From: Betaproteobacteria bacterium
Lineage (GTDB): Bacteria > Pseudomonadota > Gammaproteobacteria > Burkholderiales > Burkholderiaceae_F
Reading direction: 5' to 3'
NCBI GenBank assembly: GCA_016861185.1
Contig: BOKW01000001.1
Location: forward strand, 1-64,000
DNA length: 64,000 bases
In this document: piece after piece, positions 17,219 to 26,285 of the stretch
How the letters are laid out: every line of letters starts with the position of its first letter
Numbering within the stretch: position 1 is the stretch's first letter
Notes under the pieces: generated by a model
Seen by the model: the letters and a program-made list of their open reading frames with translations, nothing else
Databases searched by the model: none
What the model was told of the DNA's origin: nothing
Position numbers and translations under genes: made by a program

Positions 17219-19218
17219 TTCGATTCCGCGGGGGCTTGCGCGCGCCGACGAGCGAACTCGACGAACCAGCCGAGGCTCGCCGGGTTGGCCATCGCGTCCG
17301 GATGCGCGACCTTCTCCAGCGGATGGCCGAGCAGCAGCTTCTTGATCGGCAACTCCATCTTCTTGCCCGACAGCGTGCGCGGCACCTCGGCGATCGCGAT
17401 GATCTCGTCGGGCACGTGACGCGCCGACAGCGCCTCGCGGATGCGCGCGGTGATGCGCTGCTTCAGCGCATCGTTCAGCTCGACACCCTCGCGCAGCACG
17501 ACGAACAGCGGCATGTACGAGGCGCGGCCGAGATACTCCAGATCGACGACCAGCGAATCGAGCACGTCGGGAATCGCTTCGACCGCGCGGTACAGCTCGG
17601 CCGTGCCCATGCGGATGCCGTGCCGGTTGATCGTCGCGTCCGAACGCCCGTAGATGATCGCGCCGACCGCCTCCGGCCGCGGCACGAGCCGCAGCCAGTC
17701 GCCGTGCCGCCACACGCCCGGGTACGCGTCGAAGTAGCTTTCGCGGTAGCGACGGCCCTCGGGGTCGTTCCAGAAGTAAAGCGGCATCGAAGGAAACGGC
17801 GCCGCACAGACCAGCTCGCCGACCTCGTCGAGCACCGGCCGGCCTGCGTCGTCCCACGCCTCGACCTTGAGCCCCAGCGCGCGGCATTGCATTTCGCCTT
17901 CGTACACCGGCAGCGTCGGCAGCCCGGTCAGGAAAGCGCCGGCGAGATCCGTTCCGCCGGCGATCGAAACGAGCCACACGTCGCGCTTGACGTGCGCGTA
18001 CACCCAGCGATACGCCTCGGGCGGCAGCGGCGAGCCGGTCGACCCGAGCGTGCGCAGCGAACCGAAGTCGGCGATCTGCGCCGGCTCGATGCCAGCCTTC
18101 ATGCAGTTCGCGTAGAAGGCGGCGCCTGCACCGAAGAAGTCGATGCGCTCGTCGGCGACGAAGCGCCACAGCGCGCCCAGATCGGGCCAGCCGGGATTGC
18201 CGTCGTACAGGCAGCTCGTCGCGCCGACCAGCAGGCAGCTGAACTGCACGTTCCACATGATCCAGCCGGTGCTGGTGTACCAGTGGAAGCGGTCGCCCGC
18301 CTGCACGTCCCGATGCAGCCCGATGCCCTTCAGCGCTTCGAGCAGCACGCCGCCGTGACCGTGCACGATCGCCTTCGGCACGCCGGTCGTTCCCGACGAA
18401 TAGACGATCCACAGCGGATGGTCGAAGGCGACCTGCTCGGTGTGCAGCTCGGCTTTGCGCGCGACGAGGTCCTTCCATGCGAGCGCGCCGGGGAACTTCG
18501 ACGCGTCGAGCGACTCGCCCAGCACAGGAACGATCGCGGTGTGCGCCAGCGTCGGCAGCGCGGCGCGGATCTCGGCGACCACGCTCGCGCGGTCGTAGGT
18601 CCTGCCGCCGTAGCGATAACCGTCGCACGCGATCAGCAGCTTCGGTTCGATCTGGCGGAAGCGGTCGAGCACGGCGACCGGTCCCATGTCGGGCGAGCAC
18701 ACCGACCACACCGCGCCGACCGACGCGCACGCGAGGAACGCGACCATCGTCTGCGGCACGTTGGGCAGGTAGGCGACGACGCGATCGCCGGGCGCGATGC
18801 CGTGCGAACGCAGCGACTCGGCGAGCGACGCGACCTGCCGCGTCAGCTCGCGCCACGAAAGCTCGGCGCGCGCGCCGGATTCGTTGCGCGCGACGATCGC
18901 CGGCCGGGCGTCGGTCGCGTGGCGGAACACCTGGTCGACGATGTTCAGCCGCGCCCCCTCGAACCAGCGCGCACCGGGCATGCGTGGCTCGTCGAGCACG
19001 CGCGCATACGGGGCGGAGGCGCGCACGTCGAAGAACTGCCAGACCGCGCTCCAGAAACCTTCGACGTCGGTCGTCGACCAGCGCCACAGCGATTCGTAGT
19101 CGGCGAACTGCAGCCCGCGGTTGCGCGCGAGCCATTCGACGAACGCCGTGATCCGCGCGCGGCGGATGCGTTCCTCGGACGGTCGCCAGATCGGTTCGGC
19201 GGGCGGCGTGTGTTCCAT
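17215..19218 (-). CDS. Acetoacetate-CoA ligase (acetoacetyl-CoA synthetase)
   Basis: The 667-residue enzyme converts acetoacetate, ATP and CoA to acetoacetyl-CoA, feeding ketone bodies or polyhydroxybutyrate breakdown products into central metabolism. The family pattern is clear: an N-terminal cap with FADYESLWRWS and FWSAVWQFF, GARLNIVDQVFRH, the P-loop IVYSSGTTGVPKAIVHG, the IAGGTDLAGAF motif and the C-terminal SGKKMELPIKKLL catalytic Lys region. The ATG at 19218 is preferred to a TTG at 19227. It forms an operon with the ABC1 kinase gene downstream. Confidence 0.93.
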   Translation of the reverse strand: MEHTPPAEPIWRPSEERIRRARITAFVEWLARNRGLQFADYESLWRWSTTDVEGFWSAVWQFFDVRASAPYARVLDEPRMPGARWFEGARLNIVDQVFRHATDARPAIVARNESGARAELSWRELTRQVASLAESLRSHGIAPGDRVVAYLPNVPQTMVAFLACASVGAVWSVCSPDMGPVAVLDRFRQIEPKLLIACDGYRYGGRTYDRASVVAEIRAALPTLAHTAIVPVLGESLDASKFPGALAWKDLVARKAELHTEQVAFDHPLWIVYSSGTTGVPKAIVHGHGGVLLEALKGIGLHRDVQAGDRFHWYTSTGWIMWNVQFSCLLVGATSCLYDGNPGWPDLGALWRFVADERIDFFGAGAAFYANCMKAGIEPAQIADFGSLRTLGSTGSPLPPEAYRWVYAHVKRDVWLVSIAGGTDLAGAFLTGLPTLPVYEGEMQCRALGLKVEAWDDAGRPVLDEVGELVCAAPFPSMPLYFWNDPEGRRYRESYFDAYPGVWRHGDWLRLVPRPEAVGAIIYGRSDATINRHGIRMGTAELYRAVEAIPDVLDSLVVDLEYLGRASYMPLFVVLREGVELNDALKQRITARIREALSARHVPDEIIAIAEVPRTLSGKKMELPIKKLLLGHPLEKVAHPDAMANPASLGWFVEFARRRAQAPAESK

Positions 19219-19288
19219 GCCGGCCAAGGATGCGCAGCAATCCAGGCGGCGTCAACTCGGCTCCGGAGCGGAGCCGCAAGCGCGGGTT

Positions 19289-19352
19289 TGACCACCGAGA
19301 CACAGAGCAAAACCAAAGTCTTTTTCGGTGTTCTCGGTGTCTCGGTGGTGAA
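19289..19352. repeat. Dispersed inverted repeat family A, single unit
   Basis: One unit sits between the divergent acetoacetyl-CoA synthetase and ABC-F genes. The left arm is TTGACCACCGAGACACAGAG and the right arm is CGGTGTCTCGGTGGTGAA, around an A/T-rich core (CAAAACCAAAGTCTTTTTC). Its position upstream of both start codons means it must lie within or beside their promoters. Confidence 0.8.
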
Positions 19353-19408
19353 TCCAACCGCCTCGGCACGCCGAAGTGCAGCGACAGCGGCCGGCTATCC
19401 TCGTCCCC

Positions 19409-21256
19409 ATGACGATGCTTTCCCTGCTCGATGCGCAGCTCGCATTCGGTGACCTGCCGCTGCTCGACCGCGCGCAACTCGCGGTGGGCGACGGCGACCG
19501 CATCGGGCTGATCGGTCGCAACGGCAGCGGCAAGTCGTCGCTGCTGAACGTGATCGCCGGCCGCCTTCCGCTCGACGGCGGCGAGATCAAGCGGCGCGAC
19601 GGGCTGCGCGTCGCGCTGGTCGAGCAGGAGCCCGAGCTGCCCGCCGCGCACACGCTGCGCGAAAGCCTGCTCGTGCGCGGCGGCATCGAACACATGCACG
19701 ACGAGCGCGAGCGCTGGCGCACCGAAGCGCGGCTCGCCGAGTACCTGCACCGCTTCGGACTCGACGGCCATACGAATCCGGCCGCGGCTTCGGGCGGCGA
19801 GCGCAAGCGCGGCGCGCTCGCGCTGGCGCTCGCCTTGCAGCCCGAGCTGCTGCTGCTCGACGAGCCGACCAACCATCTCGACATCGACGCGATCGCGCAA
19901 CTCGAATCGATGCTCGCCCAGAAGGGCGCGCCGACGTCGATCGTCATCACGCACGACCGCGCGTTCCTCGACCGCGTCGCCACGCGCATCGTCGAGCTCG
20001 ATCGCGGCGCGCTGCGCGCGTATCCGGGCAACTACAGCGACTTCGAGCGGCGGCGCGAAAGCGAGCTGGAGGCCGAGGACAAGGCCGCGCGGCGCTTCGA
20101 CAGGTTCTGGGCGCAGGAAGAGGCGTGGATCCGCAAGGGCATCGAAGCGCGCCGCACGCGCAACGCCGGGCGCGTCGCGCGGCTCGAACAGTTGCGGCGC
20201 GAGCGCGCGGCGCGGCGCGAGCGCAGCGGCCGGATCAAGCTCGCGCTGGACGCCGGCGAACGCTCGGGCAAGCTCGTCGCCGAACTCGAGAACGTGACGA
20301 AACGCTTCGGCGAGCGCGCCGTCGTGCGCGGGTTCTCGAGCGTGATCCGACGGGGCGACCGGATCGGGCTGATCGGTCCGAACGGCGCCGGCAAGAGCAC
20401 GCTGCTGAAGCTGATCGTCGGCGCACTTGAACCCGACAGCGGGACGGTGCGGCACGGAACGAACCTGCAGGTCGCGTACTTCGACCAGATGCGCGAGGCG
20501 CTCGACCCGGACAAGACCGTCGCCGAAACGATCGCGCCGGGTTCCGACTGGGTCGAGATCGCCGGCGTACGCAAGCATGTGATCGGTTATCTCGGCGACT
20601 TCCTCTTTCCGCCGCGGCGGGCGGCGGCACCGGTCGGAACGCTGTCGGGCGGCGAACGCAACCGCCTGCTGCTCGCGCGGCTGTTCGCTCAGCCGGCCAA
20701 CCTGCTCGTGCTCGACGAGCCGACCAACGATCTGGATATCGAATCGCTCGAACTGCTCGAGCAGACGCTGCAGGAGTACGAAGGCACGTTGCTGCTCGTC
20801 AGCCACGACCGGGCGTTCCTCGACAACGTCGTCACGCAGACGATCGCGGCCGAGGGCGGCGGCGTGTGGAAGGAATACGTCGGCGGGTATTCGGACTGGC
20901 TGGTGCAGCGACCGCAGGAGATTCCCTCTCCCCGCGAGCGGGGAGAGGGTGAGGGGCGACCGACCAAGGCCGAAAGCCCCTCACCCCAACCCTCTCCCCG
21001 CAAGCGGGGCGAGGGAGCGAAGCCGAAGCTCGGCTTCAAGGAACAGCGCGAGCTCGAAGCGCTGCCCGGCGAAATCGAGGCGCTCGAGCGCGAGCAGTCG
21101 GAACTGACCGCGGCGATGAGCAGTGCCGACTATCACAAGCGCGGCGCGGACGCGATCCGCGCCGACCGCGCACGCGCCGCGGCGATCGAGCGGCTGCTCG
21201 CCGAGAAGTTCGACCGCTGGGCCGCGCTCGAGGAAAAGGCGAAGGCCGCGGGCTAG
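19409..21256 (+). CDS. uup: ABC-F ATPase, Uup type
   Basis: The 615-residue protein has two ABC ATPase domains without membrane segments: Walker A at about 33-42 (GRNGSGKSS) and about 326-335 (GPNGAGKST), signatures SGGERKR and LSGGERNR, and Walker [13 protein letters not shown] and [12 protein letters not shown]. The C-terminal coiled coil (about 540-610) is the Uup DNA-binding extension. Uup acts on the ribosome and on branched DNA, and its loss raises precise transposon excision in E. coli. About 31 residues (506-536) between the second ATPase domain and the coiled coil are encoded by an inserted palindromic repeat read in frame. Confidence 0.9.
   Translation: MTMLSLLDAQLAFGDLPLLDRAQLAVGDGDRIGLIGRNGSGKSSLLNVIAGRLPLDGGEIKRRDGLRVALVEQEPELPAAHTLRESLLVRGGIEHMHDERERWRTEARLAEYLHRFGLDGHTNPAAASGGERKRGALALALALQPELLLLDEPTNHLDIDAIAQLESMLAQKGAPTSIVITHDRAFLDRVATRIVELDRGALRAYPGNYSDFERRRESELEAEDKAARRFDRFWAQEEAWIRKGIEARRTRNAGRVARLEQLRRERAARRERSGRIKLALDAGERSGKLVAELENVTKRFGERAVVRGFSSVIRRGDRIGLIGPNGAGKSTLLKLIVGALEPDSGTVRHGTNLQVAYFDQMREALDPDKTVAETIAPGSDWVEIAGVRKHVIGYLGDFLFPPRRAAAPVGTLSGGERNRLLLARLFAQPANLLVLDEPTNDLDIESLELLEQTLQEYEGTLLLVSHDRAFLDNVVTQTIAAEGGGVWKEYVGGYSDWLVQRPQEIPSPRERGEGEGRPTKAESPSPQPSPRKRGEGAKPKLGFKEQRELEALPGEIEALEREQSELTAAMSSADYHKRGADAIRADRARAAAIERLLAEKFDRWAALEEKAKAAG
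20924..21016. repeat. Dispersed palindromic repeat family C inserted in frame in uup
   Basis: Two hairpins lie inside the uup coding sequence. The first is CCCTCTCCCCGC / GCGGGGAGAGGG (20924-20949). The second is CCTCTCCCCGC / GCGGGGCGAGG (about 20990-21015). They are separated by GGTGAGGGGC and CCCCTCACCCCAAC arms. The insert keeps the reading frame and encodes the Pro/Ser/Arg-rich peptide SPRERGEGE ... [14 protein letters not shown]. Related elements occur at 45307, 48855 and inside hsdM at 55599. Confidence 0.85.
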
Positions 21257-22521
21257 CCGCGCCACGCGCGCGGATAACGCGCCATCGTCAGGCCGTCGAG
21301 CGAAATCTCGGGCCGGCGGCCCGATAGCAGGTCGGCGATCACGCGTCCGGTGCCCGCGGCCATCGTCCAGCCGAGCGTGCCGTGGCCGGTGGCGAGATAC
21401 AGATTCGGATACGGCGTGCCGCCGACGACCGGCGTGCCGTCCGGCGTCATCGGGCGCAGACCGCACCAGAAGCTCGCGCGCGCGACGTCGCCGCCCCGCG
21501 GAAACAGATCGGTGACGACGTGTTCGAGCGTCGCCCGGCGGGCCGCGCGCAGCGCGAGGCTGTAGCCCGCGAGTTCCGCCGTGCCGCCGACGCGGATGCG
21601 GTCGCCGAGCCGCGTGACCGCGACCTTGTGCGTCTCGTCCATGATCGTCGACTCGGGCGCGTGCACGGCATCGACGATCGGCACCGTAATCGAATAGCCC
21701 TTGACCGGATACACGGGCAGATCGATGCCGATCGGCTTGAGCAGCAGCGGCGAATAGCTGCCGAGCGCGCAGACGTAGGCGTCGGCGGTCAGCACGCCGG
21801 CGGAAGTGCGCACGCCGGCGATGCGCCCGTCGTGGGCGGCGATCGCGTCGATCGTGGTGCCGTAGCGGAAGTCCACGCCGCGCGCCTGCGCCCTCTCGGC
21901 GAGCCGGCACGTGAACTGGTAGCAGTCGCCGGTCTCGTCGCCCGGCAGCCGCAGCGCGCCGACGAACTTCTCCTTCGTGTGCCGCAGCGCCGGCTCGACG
22001 CGGCAGAAACCCGCGCGGTCGAGCACTTCGTAGGCCACGCCGTATTGCCGCAGCACCTCGATGTCCTTGCCGATGCCGTCGAGCTGCTTTTGCGTGCGAA
22101 AGAGCTGCAGCGTGCCGAGCGTGCGTTCGTCGTAGGCGATGCCCGTGTCGGCGCGCAACTGCCGCAGGCAGTCGCGGCTGTACTCGGCGATCGGCACCAT
22201 GCGGCTTTTGTTCAGCGCGTACGCGCGCTCGGTGCAGTTGCGCAGCATCAGCCAGCCCCAGCGCCACATCGCGGCATCCAGCAGCGGCCAGATGACGAGC
22301 GGGCTGTGCGTCATCAGCATCCACTTGATCGCCTTGATCGGCACGCCCGGTCCGGCCCACGGCGCCGAATAGCCGGGTGAAACCTCGCCCGCGTTGGCGA
22401 AGCTGGTTTCGAGCGCGGGTCCGGGCTGACGATCGATCACCGTGACTTCGTGACCGGACTGCGCCGCGTACCACGCGATCGAAGTGCCGATGACGCCGCT
22501 GCCCAGAACGAGAACTCTCAT
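21253..22521 (-). CDS. dadA: D-amino acid dehydrogenase small subunit
   Basis: The 422-residue flavoenzyme oxidises D-amino acids (D-alanine in alanine catabolism) and passes electrons to the quinone pool. It begins with the FAD-binding [21 protein letters not shown], shows the DadA-typical [19 protein letters not shown] and [10 protein letters not shown], and ends with the flavin-contacting [19 protein letters not shown]. The length is close to E. coli DadA (432). No alanine racemase gene (dadX) or Lrp regulator is adjacent. The stop overlaps the convergent uup stop. Confidence 0.92.
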   Translation of the reverse strand: MRVLVLGSGVIGTSIAWYAAQSGHEVTVIDRQPGPALETSFANAGEVSPGYSAPWAGPGVPIKAIKWMLMTHSPLVIWPLLDAAMWRWGWLMLRNCTERAYALNKSRMVPIAEYSRDCLRQLRADTGIAYDERTLGTLQLFRTQKQLDGIGKDIEVLRQYGVAYEVLDRAGFCRVEPALRHTKEKFVGALRLPGDETGDCYQFTCRLAERAQARGVDFRYGTTIDAIAAHDGRIAGVRTSAGVLTADAYVCALGSYSPLLLKPIGIDLPVYPVKGYSITVPIVDAVHAPESTIMDETHKVAVTRLGDRIRVGGTAELAGYSLALRAARRATLEHVVTDLFPRGGDVARASFWCGLRPMTPDGTPVVGGTPYPNLYLATGHGTLGWTMAAGTGRVIADLLSGRRPEISLDGLTMARYPRAWRG

Positions 22522-22631
22522 CGCGCTCCCTGCGACCGGAAAAAGGCGGCGCGGATCGTAGCGCGGCCGCCGGCGCGCGTCGTCGGGGGAATCTCCGGGG
22601 TATTCTTGCCCGCAAACGGGGAGACGCGCCG

Positions 22632-24008
22632 ATGAACACGCCCGCCGCGCTGGCCGAACTCGACAAGCTGCAGTCGCTGCATCCGTACACCAACCTGCGC
22701 AGGCACGAGGAGCGCGGCCCGGTGATCATGGCGCGCGGCCGCGGCATCCACGTCTACGACGTGGAAGGGCGCGAGTACATCGAGGGCCTGGCGGGGCTGT
22801 GGTGCTGTTCGCTCGGCTTCTCGAACGAGCGGCTGATCGCCGCCGCGACGAAGCAACTGAACACGCTGCCCTACTACCACGGTTTCGCGCACAAGACCTC
22901 GGACGTGGCGATCGAGGCCGCGCGCGAGCTGCTCGCGATCGCGCCGGGGAAGATGGCGCGCGTCTTCTTCGGCACGAGCGGATCGGACGCCAACGACACC
23001 GCGATCAAGCTCGTGCGCTACTACAACAACGCCCTCGGCCGGCCGCACAAGAAGAAGATCATCGCGCGCACCAAGGGCTACCACGGCGTGAGCGTCGCCG
23101 CGGCGAGCCTGACCGGCCTGCCGCATCTGCACACCGGTTTCGACCTGCCCGGACCCGACGTGCTGCATACCGACTGCCCGCACCACTGGCGCTTCGCGCA
23201 GCCGGGCGAAAGCGAGGAGGCGTTCGCCGCGCGGCTCGCGCGCAGTCTCGGGCAGCTGATCGAGCGCGAAGGGCCGGAGACGATCGCCGCCTTCATCGCC
23301 GAGCCGGTGATGGGCGCCGGCGGCGTGATCCCGCCGCCGGAGGGCTACTTCGATCTCGTGCAGCCGATCCTGAAGCAGCACGACATCCTGATGATCGCCG
23401 ACGAGGTGATCTGCGGCTTCGGCCGTACCGGCCAGATGTGGGGCAGCCAGACCTACGACATCGAGCCCGACATCCTCACCTGCGCGAAGGCGCTGACGGG
23501 AGGCTACGTGCCTTTTTCGGCGACGCTGATCTCGCAGCGCGTGTACGAGCCGATCGCCGAGCAGTCGGCGAAGATCGGCACCTTCGGCCACGGCTACACG
23601 TACTCCGCGCATCCGCTCGGCGCGGCGGTCGCGATCGAGGCGATGAAGATCTACCGCGAAGTCGACATCGCCGCGCGCGTGCGTTCGCTCGCGCCGCAGT
23701 TGCAGGAAGGATTGCGCACGCTCGCCGCCAGCCCGATCGTCGGCGAGGTGCGCGGCGTGGGACTGATCGCCGCGGTCGAACTGGTCAAGAACAAGACGAC
23801 GAGGGAATCGTTTCCGCCGGGTGCCGCGATCGCCGGCTATTTCGCCGAGCGCGCGCACGCGCACGGCCTGGTGCTGCGCGCGCTCGGTGAGGCGGTCGCG
23901 CTGTGCCCGCCGCTCGTGATCGAACCGTCCGAGATCGACGAGATGCTCGCGCGCTTCACCCGCGCGCTGCGCGACACCGAGGCGTACGCCGAACGCTTCA
24001 GCAAGTAG
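22632..24008 (+). CDS. Class III aminotransferase, putrescine/omega-amino acid type
   Basis: The 458-residue enzyme is a fold-type I, class III PLP aminotransferase. Motifs include [14 protein letters not shown], the phosphate-binding [22 protein letters not shown], the acidic [14 protein letters not shown] and the PLP Lys in [14 protein letters not shown]. The pattern fits the omega-amino acid:pyruvate or putrescine:pyruvate (SpuC) group. Four genes for a polyamine-type ABC importer follow directly, starting 9 bases after its stop, so a role in putrescine or polyamine catabolism is well supported by context but not proven. Confidence 0.9.
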   Translation: MNTPAALAELDKLQSLHPYTNLRRHEERGPVIMARGRGIHVYDVEGREYIEGLAGLWCCSLGFSNERLIAAATKQLNTLPYYHGFAHKTSDVAIEAARELLAIAPGKMARVFFGTSGSDANDTAIKLVRYYNNALGRPHKKKIIARTKGYHGVSVAAASLTGLPHLHTGFDLPGPDVLHTDCPHHWRFAQPGESEEAFAARLARSLGQLIEREGPETIAAFIAEPVMGAGGVIPPPEGYFDLVQPILKQHDILMIADEVICGFGRTGQMWGSQTYDIEPDILTCAKALTGGYVPFSATLISQRVYEPIAEQSAKIGTFGHGYTYSAHPLGAAVAIEAMKIYREVDIAARVRSLAPQLQEGLRTLAASPIVGEVRGVGLIAAVELVKNKTTRESFPPGAAIAGYFAERAHAHGLVLRALGEAVALCPPLVIEPSEIDEMLARFTRALRDTEAYAERFSK

Positions 24009-24017
24009 TCCGCGCCG

Positions 24018-25100
24018 ATGAGCTTCGTCGCGTTCGAGCGCGTCTGCAAGACGTACGACGGCATCGCCAACGTCGTCGACGCGCTCGATCTCGCCATCGC
24101 CGAAGGCGAGTTCCTGTCGCTGCTCGGTCCGTCGGGATCGGGCAAGACGACGACGCTGATGATGCTCGCCGGCTTCGAGCGGCCGACCGCCGGCCACATC
24201 CGTCTGCGCGGCAAGCCGATCGACGCGCTGCCGCCGTACAAGCGCAACTTCGGCATGGTGTTCCAGAACTACGCGCTGTTTCCGCACATGACCGTCGGCG
24301 AAAACCTCGCGTTTCCGCTCGCGGTGCGCAAGCTGCCGCGCGCCGAGATCGAAGCGCGCGTCAAGCGCGCGCTCGACATGGTGCAACTGCCGGGCTTCGA
24401 GGCGCGGCTGCCGGCGCAGCTTTCGGGCGGACAGCAGCAGCGAGTCGCGGTCGCGCGCGCGCTCGTGTTCGAGCCGCAGCTCATTCTGATGGACGAACCG
24501 CTCGGCGCGCTCGACCGGCAGCTGCGCGAACAGATGCAGCTCGAGCTGCGCGGGCTGCACCAGCGGCACCGCATCACGACCGTGTACGTCACGCACGACC
24601 AGGCTGAGGCGCTGACGATGTCGGACCGCATCGCCGTGTTCCATCAGGGCAGGATCCAGCAGATCGACGACCCGCAGACGATCTACGAGCGGCCGGCGAA
24701 CCTGTTCGTCGCCTCGTTCATCGGCGAGAGCAACCGCCTCGCCGCGCAACTCGTCGAGGCGGGCGCCGACGGTCAATGCGTTGCGGAAGTCACGGGCGGC
24801 GTGCGCATCCGCGGACGCGCTGCGGCTGCGTGCCGCGCGCCGGCGCCGGCCACGCTGTCGGTGCGGCCGGAAAGGATCGCGGTCGCCGCTCCGGACGATC
24901 GGGCCGACGGCGACAACGCGCTGCCGGGCCGCGTCGAGGAGACGATCTTCCTCGGCGGCCACGTGCGCGTGCGGCTGCGCGGCGCAGCGGGCGAGGTCGT
25001 CGCCAACGTGCCGGTGCAGGCGGCGGGCGCGATCCCGCCGGTCGGCGCGGCGGCCGTCGCGCGCTGGCCGGCCGCGAGTACAGTGGTGTTTCCGGGGTGA
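24018..25100 (+). CDS. Spermidine/putrescine-type ABC importer ATPase (PotA-like)
   Basis: The 360-residue cytoplasmic ATPase has Walker A at LLGPSGSGKTTTLMML, the Q-loop in NFGMVFQNYALFPHMTVGEN, signature LSGGQQQRVAVARAL, Walker B LILMDEPLGALDRQL and the switch His in VTHDQAEALT. A TOBE_2 domain (about 275-355) follows. It would energise uptake through the two permeases encoded downstream. The gene begins 9 bases after the aminotransferase stop, in the same operon. Confidence 0.92.
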   Translation: MSFVAFERVCKTYDGIANVVDALDLAIAEGEFLSLLGPSGSGKTTTLMMLAGFERPTAGHIRLRGKPIDALPPYKRNFGMVFQNYALFPHMTVGENLAFPLAVRKLPRAEIEARVKRALDMVQLPGFEARLPAQLSGGQQQRVAVARALVFEPQLILMDEPLGALDRQLREQMQLELRGLHQRHRITTVYVTHDQAEALTMSDRIAVFHQGRIQQIDDPQTIYERPANLFVASFIGESNRLAAQLVEAGADGQCVAEVTGGVRIRGRAAAACRAPAPATLSVRPERIAVAAPDDRADGDNALPGRVEETIFLGGHVRVRLRGAAGEVVANVPVQAAGAIPPVGAAAVARWPAASTVVFPG

Positions 25101-25123
25101 AGTCTTTCTTGGAGGAGAAGAAG

Positions 25124-26176
25124 ATGAGCATCAGGACGTTGAACGCGGCCCTTGCCGTCGGGGTGGCACTGGCAGTCGGCAGCACGGCGGCGTACGCGCA
25201 GGGGCGGCCGCTGTCGGTGATTTCGTGGGGCGGCGCCTACCAGGACGCGCAGAAGGAGGTCTACTTCAAGCCGTTCATGGAGAAGACCAAGATCAAGATG
25301 GTCGACGAAAGCTGGGACGGCGGCATCGGCGTGCTGCGCGCGAAGCTGCAGGGCGGCGCCAACAACTGGGACGTCGTTCAGGTCGAGAGCGAAGAGCTGC
25401 TGCTCGGCTGCGAAGAAGGGCTGTTCGAGAAACTCGACTGGGCCAAGCTCGGCGGCCGCGACAAATTCCTGAAAGACGCCGTGCACGACTGCGGCGTCGG
25501 CTCGATCGTCTACAACTTCGTGCTCGCGTACGACGGCGACAAGATCAAGGACGGGCCGAAGAGCTGGAAGGACTTCTGGGACGTCAAGAAGTACCCGGGC
25601 AAACGCGCGCTGCGCAAGGGACCGAAGACCAACCTCGAGATCGCGCTGCTGGCCGACGGCGTCGCGCCGGCGGACGTCTACAAGACGCTATCGACGCCGG
25701 CCGGCGTCGACCGCGCGTTCAACAAGCTGTCGCAACTGAAGCCGCACCTGATCTGGTGGGAAAAGGGCTCGCAGCCGCCGCAGATGCTCGCTTCCGGCGA
25801 GGCGGTCATGGTGTCCGCGTACAACGGGCGCATCGCGGCCGCCAACAAGACCGACAAGAAGAACTTCAAGATGAGCTGGAACGGCAGCCTGTACACGATC
25901 GACTCGTGGGTGATCATGAAGGGCTCGCCGAACAAGGCGGCCGCCGAGCAGTTCATCGCGTTCGCGAGCGACCCGCAGAACCAGAAGAACCTGCCGCCGA
26001 AGATCCCCTACGGCATCACGCACGTCGCCGCCACCGCGCTCGTCGACAAGGCCGTGCTGCCGGATCTGCCGACCAATCCGGCGAACCTGAAGGTTTCGCT
26101 GTACCTGAACGACAAGTTCTGGCTGGAGAACCTCGACAAGCTGAACCAGCGGTTCAACGCGTGGCTCGCAAAGTAA
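25124..26176 (+). CDS. Periplasmic polyamine-type substrate-binding protein
   Basis: The 350-residue protein begins with a signal peptide (MSIRTLNAALAVGVALAVGS..AYAQ). The mature part is a PotD/PotF-like class II binding protein: LSVISWGGAYQDAQKEVYFKP, DVVQVESEELLLGCEEGLF, SWKDFWDVKKYPGKRAL and AYNGRIAAA. It would deliver the ligand to the permeases downstream. GGAGGAG stands about 8 bases before the ATG. The sequence family also includes binding proteins for other small cationic compounds, so the ligand is inferred from the neighbouring aminotransferase. Confidence 0.9.
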   Translation: MSIRTLNAALAVGVALAVGSTAAYAQGRPLSVISWGGAYQDAQKEVYFKPFMEKTKIKMVDESWDGGIGVLRAKLQGGANNWDVVQVESEELLLGCEEGLFEKLDWAKLGGRDKFLKDAVHDCGVGSIVYNFVLAYDGDKIKDGPKSWKDFWDVKKYPGKRALRKGPKTNLEIALLADGVAPADVYKTLSTPAGVDRAFNKLSQLKPHLIWWEKGSQPPQMLASGEAVMVSAYNGRIAAANKTDKKNFKMSWNGSLYTIDSWVIMKGSPNKAAAEQFIAFASDPQNQKNLPPKIPYGITHVAATALVDKAVLPDLPTNPANLKVSLYLNDKFWLENLDKLNQRFNAWLAK

Positions 26177-26186
26177 CCTGCTCGCG

Positions 26187-26222
26187 GCTATTCCGGACGC
26201 GCTGAACACGCGCCGGAATAGC
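26187..26222 (+). promoter_or_regulatory. Intra-operon hairpin 1 downstream of the binding-protein gene
   Basis: GCTATTCCGG (26187-26196) pairs perfectly with CCGGAATAGC (26213-26222). An inner CGCG/CGCG pair extends the stem past a bulged A, leaving a loop of about 7 bases. It begins 10 bases after the binding-protein stop codon and has no U-run, so it fits an mRNA-stabilising or attenuating hairpin rather than a full terminator. Confidence 0.65.
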
Positions 26223-26232
26223 TCTCGCGTTC

Positions 26233-26262
26233 GAGCCGACATCGACAGCGTCGAAGCGGCTC
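26233..26262 (+). promoter_or_regulatory. Intra-operon hairpin 2 before the permease gene
   Basis: GAGCCG (26233-26238) pairs with CGGCTC (26257-26262). Inside it TCGAC (26242-26246) pairs with GTCGA (26250-26254) around an AGC triloop. Together with hairpin 1 it fills most of the 109-base gap between the binding-protein and first permease genes. Such tandem hairpins commonly set higher expression of the binding protein than of the membrane subunits. Confidence 0.6.
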
Positions 26263-26285
26263 AACGCTCGGGGGTGCCGCGACCC

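Noticed and set aside
6962-19352. Family A repeats considered as CRISPR or riboswitch elements
   Set aside because: Units are palindromic, irregularly spaced, few per site and have no cas genes or regular spacers nearby.
17219-20806. A minus-strand frame extending the ABC1 kinase to 1639 codons
   Set aside because: It crosses the acetoacetyl-CoA synthetase and uup genes in non-coding frames; the GTG at 17218 overlapping the synthetase stop gives a normal family length.
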